Under the pieces are notes generated by a model that worked only from the letters and a program-made list of their open reading frames with translations, had not been told where the DNA came from and did no database searches. The position numbers were made by a program, and so were the translations under genes. A stretch of DNA of 56,321 nt from Burkholderia sp. lig30. GTDB lineage: Bacteria; Pseudomonadota; Gammaproteobacteria; Burkholderiales; Burkholderiaceae. Shown here piece by piece: positions 52,024 to 56,321 of this stretch; within the stretch, counting starts at the first letter, position 1, and every line of letters starts with the position of its first letter. The stretch covers positions 1-56,321 of the forward strand of contig NZ_JGVW01000077.1 in NCBI RefSeq assembly GCF_000687455.2, in the 5' to 3' direction.

Positions 52024-52824
52024 ATGAAGCGCTTCAACCCGAAGTTCAAGCAAGGACTCGCCGCCGCCCTGCTCTGCGTCGCCGCCACCTCGAGCCACGC
52101 GGCGGACCTGCTCGACACCGTCAAGCAGGCCGGCGTGCTGCGGATCGCACTGGAAGGCACCTACCCGCCGTTCGACTACCGCAACGGCGAAGGGCAGCTC
52201 GACGGCTTCGACGTCGACGTCGCGAAGGCGGTCGCCGCGCGCCTCGGCGTGAAGCCGCAATTCGTCACGACGGAATGGAGCGGGATCATCGCGGGGCTGC
52301 AGGCCGGCAAGTTCGACGTGATCGTCAACCAGGTCGCCATCACGCCGGCGCGCAGGCAGGCGCTCGACTTCAGCCAGCCGTACGTGTACTCGTCCGCACA
52401 ACTGCTGCAGCGGGAAAACGACTCACGCGCGTTCAAGTCGCTCGACGACCTGAAAGGCAAAAAGGTCGGCGTGACGATGGGCAGCAACTACGTCGATCTC
52501 GTGAAGACGGTTCCCGCGATCGATCTGCAGGTCTACCCGGGCACCCCCGAAAACCTGCGCGACCTCGCGGCCGGCCGCATCGACGCGGCGGTCAACGACC
52601 GGCTGATGCTCGGCTACCTGATCCGGAATTCGCACCTGCCGCTGCGCCCCGGCTCGGTCGTGCCGGGCGGCGACGACCAGATGGGCATCCCGTTCCGCAA
52701 GGGCAATCCGAAGTTCGCGAAGGCGATCGACGACGCGATCGAATCGATGAAGCAGGACGGCACGCTGAAGAAGATCTCGATGCAGTGGTTCGGCGCCGAC
52801 ACGTCGAAGCCCGTCACGCAATAA
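52024..52824 (+). CDS. Periplasmic cystine-type amino-acid binding protein
   Basis: A 266-residue SBP of the polar amino-acid/cystine family (FliY/TcyJ type). A signal peptide (about 1-27, ending SSHAAD) precedes VLRIALEGTYPPFDYRNGEGQLDGFDVDVAKAVAARLGVKPQF. WSGIIAGLQAGKFDVIVNQVAITPARRQALDFSQPY and LKGKKVGVTMGSNY are the ligand-site blocks. ATG 52024 follows GGAGAG. Permease and ATPase genes follow, then D-cysteine desulfhydrase, so L- or D-cystine or cysteine is the likely substrate. Confidence 0.92.
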   Translation: MKRFNPKFKQGLAAALLCVAATSSHAADLLDTVKQAGVLRIALEGTYPPFDYRNGEGQLDGFDVDVAKAVAARLGVKPQFVTTEWSGIIAGLQAGKFDVIVNQVAITPARRQALDFSQPYVYSSAQLLQRENDSRAFKSLDDLKGKKVGVTMGSNYVDLVKTVPAIDLQVYPGTPENLRDLAAGRIDAAVNDRLMLGYLIRNSHLPLRPGSVVPGGDDQMGIPFRKGNPKFAKAIDDAIESMKQDGTLKKISMQWFGADTSKPVTQ

Positions 52825-52859
52825 CCCGCACGGCCCGCGCGGCCCGCGCGGCCCGCAGG
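52825..52859 (+). repeat. Tandem 9-bp repeat CCCGCGCGG
   Basis: About 3.9 copies (CCCGCACGG, CCCGCGCGG twice, CCCGCAGG) directly after the binding-protein stop. Probably a low-complexity expansion; its effect on the message is unknown. Confidence 0.7.
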
Positions 52860-52916
52860 CGCGCCGCGCGGCCGTTCGCGCCGGCGCGCCGGACAACAAC
52901 ATTCAGGAGACAAGCC

Positions 52917-53576
52917 ATGGAAGCCCTCGATCTCGTCATCCATACCCTGCCGGCGATGGCGAAAGGCGCCGCCCTCACGCTGAAATTCGCGGTGTCGTCG
53001 ATGGTGTTCGGCCTGATGGCCGGCCTCGTCATCGCGATCATGCGGATCAGCCACAACCGGCTCGCGGCCGGCGTCGCGCAAGGCTACGTCAGCCTGATGC
53101 GCGGCACGCCGCTGCTGGTGCAGATGTTCGTCGTGTATTACGGCTTTCCCGACCTCGGGATCTCGCTCGACCCGACGACGGCCGGCATCTTCACGCTGAC
53201 GATCAACGCGGCGGCGTACCTGTCCGAGAGCATGCGCGGCGCGATCCTCGGGATCGGGCGCGGCCAGTGGGCCGCCGCGCACAGCCTCGGGCTCACGCAC
53301 CTGCAGACGCTGCGCCACGTCGTATGCCCGCAGGCGCTGCGCCTCGCGGTGCCGAGCCTCGGCAACACGCTCATCAGCCTGATCAAAGACACGTCGCTCG
53401 TGTCGGTGATCACCGTCACGGAGCTGCTGCGCTCGACGCAGGAAGTCATCGCCGCGACGTTCCAGCCGCTGCCGCTCTACCTGACCGCGGCCGCGATCTA
53501 CTGGCTCCTGAGCACGGTCCTCACCCGCCTCCAGGTGCGCGTCGAAACCCGGCTCGCGCTGCCGTCCGTGCATTGA
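52917..53576 (+). CDS. ABC permease, cystine/amino-acid type
   Basis: A 219-residue HisMQ-type inner-membrane permease with about five helices. [27 protein letters not shown] and [20 protein letters not shown] (the conserved RGTPLLVQ) lie in the N-half; [39 protein letters not shown] is the EAA-like coupling loop that contacts the ATPase. Strong AGGAGA before ATG 52917. Second gene of the importer operon; it would work as a homodimer with the neighbouring ATPase. Confidence 0.95.
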   Translation: MEALDLVIHTLPAMAKGAALTLKFAVSSMVFGLMAGLVIAIMRISHNRLAAGVAQGYVSLMRGTPLLVQMFVVYYGFPDLGISLDPTTAGIFTLTINAAAYLSESMRGAILGIGRGQWAAAHSLGLTHLQTLRHVVCPQALRLAVPSLGNTLISLIKDTSLVSVITVTELLRSTQEVIAATFQPLPLYLTAAAIYWLLSTVLTRLQVRVETRLALPSVH

Positions 53577-53640
53577 GCTGCGCTTTCCGGTCCGCACGCC
53601 GGCCGGCGTGCGCATCTCCCCATCTACGGTGAACCAGAAC

Positions 53641-54366
<726 letters not shown>

Positions 54367-54417
54367 TCGCCGCCGCGCCGGCGGCCGCCGGCACGCGCGA
54401 TATCCAACCCTGTTCGC

Positions 54418-55443
54418 ATGCCCGACATGACACACACGCCCCTCTCCGCCAGGCTCGGCGCCTTTCCGCGCCTCGAACTGATCGACGCGGCCACGCCGCT
54501 GCAACCGCTGCCCCGGCTGTCGGCACGCCTGGGCCGCGACATCTACGTCAAGCGCGACGATTTCATGCCGCTCGCCATGGGCGGAAACAAGTCGCGCAAG
54601 CTCGAGTTCCTCGGCGCGGACGCGATCCGGCACAACGCGGACGTGCTCGTGACCGCCGGCGCGATCCAGTCGAACCACGTGAGACAGACCGCCGCGCTCG
54701 CGGCCCGGCTCGGGCTCGATTGCGTCGCGTTGCTGGAGAACCCGACCGGCACCACCCAGGCCGACTACCTGCACAACGGCAACCGGCTGCTGCTCGACCT
54801 GTTCCGCACCCGCGTGATCGACGTCGACAGCCTGGACAACGCCGACGCGCAGCTCGAGGCCGCTGCGCAGCGCCTGCGCGACGAAGGCCGACGTCCGTAC
54901 GTGATCCCGATCGGTGGCTCCAACGCGCTCGGCGCGCTCGGCTACGTGCGCGCCGGCCTGGAGCTCGCGCAGCAGATTGCCGATGCGGGCCTGAACTTCT
55001 CGGCGGTCGTGCTGGCGTCGGGTAGCGCGGGCACCCACGCCGGTCTCGCGCTGGCGCTCGCGCACGTGCTGCCGCAGACGCCCGTGATCGGTGTCACGGT
55101 GTCGCGCACGGACGCGGCGCAGCGCCCCAAGGTGGACGATCTGCTGAGCCGCACGAGCGCGCTGCTCGGCATCGACACGCCGGCCGACACGCGCGTGGTG
55201 CTGTGGGATGAATACTTCGCGCCGCGCTACGGCGAACCCAACCAGGCGGGGCTCGACGCGATCCGCCTGCTCGCGGAAACGGAAGGACTGCTGCTCGATC
55301 CCGTCTATACCGGCAAGGCAATGGCCGGCCTGATCGACGGCGTGACGCGCGGACGCGTGGCGGGCAACGATCCGGTGCTGTTCCTGCACACCGGCGGCGC
55401 GCCCGCGCTGTTCGCGTACCGCGACGCGTTCGGCGCCGCCTGA
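54418..55443 (+). CDS. dcyD: D-cysteine desulfhydrase
   Basis: A 341-residue PLP enzyme of the ACC-deaminase/D-cysteine desulfhydrase family (D-cysteine to pyruvate, ammonia and H2S). [24 protein letters not shown] carries Lys58 for PLP, with [25 protein letters not shown] and [15 protein letters not shown] as phosphate and substrate sites. Context (cystine importer operon, DecR-like regulator downstream) favours D-cysteine over ACC. ATG 54418 is given; 54427 is possible. Releases sulfide and detoxifies imported D-cystine or D-cysteine. Confidence 0.93.
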   Translation: MPDMTHTPLSARLGAFPRLELIDAATPLQPLPRLSARLGRDIYVKRDDFMPLAMGGNKSRKLEFLGADAIRHNADVLVTAGAIQSNHVRQTAALAARLGLDCVALLENPTGTTQADYLHNGNRLLLDLFRTRVIDVDSLDNADAQLEAAAQRLRDEGRRPYVIPIGGSNALGALGYVRAGLELAQQIADAGLNFSAVVLASGSAGTHAGLALALAHVLPQTPVIGVTVSRTDAAQRPKVDDLLSRTSALLGIDTPADTRVVLWDEYFAPRYGEPNQAGLDAIRLLAETEGLLLDPVYTGKAMAGLIDGVTRGRVAGNDPVLFLHTGGAPALFAYRDAFGAA

Positions 55444-55516
55444 CGCGCGGCGCCGTCACCGGCGTGGCCGCCGCCGACGCGGCCGGCCATGCCGCATCGG
55501 CGGCGCGCATCGGAAT

Positions 55517-55567
55517 CCGGCACGCACGCGGCGTGCCGGCATTTCCCGCGCCGCCCTTCGGCGGCGC
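55517..55567. terminator. Two adjacent GC hairpins between convergent genes
   Basis: CCGGCACGC-ACGCG-GCGTGCCGG (55517-55539) and GCGCCGCC-CTTC-GGCGGCGC (55548-55567) lie between the stops of dcyD and the Lrp-type gene. No U-tract follows, but two stable stems in a convergent gap suggest a shared terminator. Confidence 0.55.
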
Positions 55568-55574
55568 ACCTGCG

Positions 55575-56042
55575 TCACGCCGCTTCGACGTAATCGAGCG
55601 GCAACGCGGTCGTCCATTTGATGACTTCCATCGCGAATGCCGAACTGACGTCGAGTAATTCGACGCTTTTAATCAGCCTTTTGTAAACGCTGTCATATCC
55701 GGCGATATCCGGCACGACCACTTTCAGCAAATAATCGACGTCGCCGGTCATGCGATATATTTCGACGATTTCCGGAATGGAACGGGCGCCGCTGATGAAG
55801 CGCCGCGTCCATTCGTCGCTGTGCTGACTGGAGCGCACCGTCACGAACGCGGTGAGGCTCAGGTTCAGCTTCGCCGGATCGCAAAGCACCACCTGCTGGC
55901 GTATCACGCCGTCTTCCCGCAGCTTCTGCAAGCGGCGCCAGCATGGCGTCGGCGACAGATTCACCGCCTTCGCGAGATCGTTGAGCCCGATCGTCGCGTC
56001 CTCCTGGAGCATCGTGAGTATCTGCGTGTCGCGCTTGTCCAT
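55575..56042 (-). CDS. Lrp/AsnC-family regulator (DecR/CyuR-like)
   Basis: A 155-residue Lrp-type regulator. Helix-turn-helix: KRDTQILTMLQEDATIGLNDLAKAVNLSPTPCWRRLQKLREDGVI (about 3-47). The RAM domain includes IVEIYRMTGDVDYLLKVVVPDIAGYDSVYKRLI and ends TTALPLDYVEA. It resembles E. coli DecR/CyuR, the cysteine-responsive Lrp relative, and its context (cystine import, desulfhydrase, divergent Cys/Met PLP enzyme) supports that. It probably binds the paired palindromes at 56058-56110 and 51623-51675. ATG 56042. Confidence 0.9.
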   Translation of the reverse strand: MDKRDTQILTMLQEDATIGLNDLAKAVNLSPTPCWRRLQKLREDGVIRQQVVLCDPAKLNLSLTAFVTVRSSQHSDEWTRRFISGARSIPEIVEIYRMTGDVDYLLKVVVPDIAGYDSVYKRLIKSVELLDVSSAFAMEVIKWTTALPLDYVEAA

Positions 56043-56057
56043 GTCGTCTCCAATTTA

Positions 56058-56110
56058 GAAAATATTCCTAATCATACCCAGAGACACGCCATTCTTTGAA
56101 AACAATTTTC
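56058..56110. promoter_or_regulatory. Paired palindromes between regulator and PLP-enzyme gene
   Basis: GAAAATATTC (56058-56067, nearly palindromic) and GAAAA-CAA-TTTTC (56098-56110, perfect 5-bp arms), centres about 41.5 bp apart, repeat the arrangement at 51623-51675. Placed in the divergent promoter region. Confidence 0.55.
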
Positions 56111-56216
56111 GTCCTCGCGCAATTAACATGGTTTCAGAAACGCGATTGACGCAACACACGATGCGCACGCGATTCCCGAATCAATTCGCTTCGATCGACG
56201 ACAAAAGGATGACACC

Positions 56217-56321
56217 TTGAACGCTCTGCATTCGACCGACACCGTCCTGGCCCACGAAGGCCGCACGCACGGCCAGCCCGGCGCCCCCGTCAGCCCGCCG
56301 GTCTATCGCCAGTCGACGCTG
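56217..56321 (+). CDS. Cys/Met-metabolism PLP enzyme (cystathionine beta-lyase-like), partial
   Basis: Only the first 35 codons are in the window. TTG start at 56217 with AAAAGGATG about 9 nt upstream; no in-frame ATG nearby. The N-terminus MNALHSTDTVLAHEGRTHGQ continues GAPVSPPVYRQSTL, the pattern of MetC/cystathionine-lyase proteins, where the conserved xNPPVYRxST word precedes the PLP region. Likely cleaves cysteine or cystathionine C-S bonds. Divergent from the DecR-like gene. The rest lies beyond the right edge. Confidence 0.7.
   Translation, partial: MNALHSTDTVLAHEGRTHGQPGAPVSPPVYRQSTL

Overview
The window is high-GC DNA from a beta-proteobacterium of the genus Burkholderia, most likely the cepacia complex. 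Evidence is the dense LysR/Lrp regulation, several Burkholderia-type outer-membrane porins, a glnK-amtB pair with a textbook sigma-54 promoter, a compact Pta-acetate kinase-PHA synthase-like operon, and strongly G/C-biased third codon positions. The accessory metabolic and transport content suggests a secondary replicon, which is inference. No rRNA, tRNA, CRISPR array, insertion sequence or prophage was seen.

Layout. 1-7.3 kb: signalling genes (MESH1-like alarmone hydrolase, PAS chemoreceptor, and a 1060-residue GAF-GGDEF-globin-like-GAF-EAL protein behind a long leader). 8.3-15.1 kb: two porins, the nitrogen-regulated glnK-amtB operon, a GST-like protein. 15.4-21.1 kb: TPR/glycosyltransferase-like protein, a cytochrome b561 behind a Fur-box-like site, and a two-gene alginate-type O-acetylation module (MBOAT plus AlgJ/AlgX-like) closed by a terminator. 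21.4-24.6 kb: secreted phosphatase/phospholipase C-type enzyme, a lipoprotein, and an orphan OmpR-type winged-helix protein facing an array of GTMAC pentamers. 24.7-29.3 kb: an NRAMP-related transporter diverging from an OprB-type porin, each behind a long leader holding small ORFs. 29.3-34.5 kb: MFS exporter and small envelope or hypothetical genes. 34.9-37.3 kb: D-serine catabolism (dsdA, dsdC-like). 37.6-42.6 kb: pta-ackA-phaC-like operon diverging from an orphan atpG-atpC pair, with one FNR-type box between them. 42.6-48.9 kb: citrate and C4-dicarboxylate-type transport, LysR, Lrp, LysE. 49-51.3 kb: lysR/lysA. 52-56.3 kb: cystine-type ABC importer, D-cysteine desulfhydrase, a DecR-like Lrp regulator, and the start of a Cys/Met-metabolism PLP enzyme.

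Three arrangements stand out. First, the transporter at 24758-26404 has lost two of the three canonical NRAMP metal ligands, as magnesium-transporting relatives have. It sits behind a predicted ~740-nt leader with two small ORFs, one proline-rich near its start and followed by a 59-nt hairpin, recalling proline-codon leaders of Mg2+ transporters. Its divergent neighbour is an outer-membrane porin. Second, isolated F1 gamma and epsilon genes share one FNR-like box with the substrate-level phosphorylation operon pta-ackA, which suggests a low-oxygen energy module. Third, paired palindromes about 41 bp apart precede both the cystine importer and the DecR-like regulator/PLP-enzyme pair, which suggests one Lrp-type regulon.

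Functions are assigned by recognising family motifs in translated protein. No database search was run, so family names, start codons and regulatory sites are predictions with the stated confidence.
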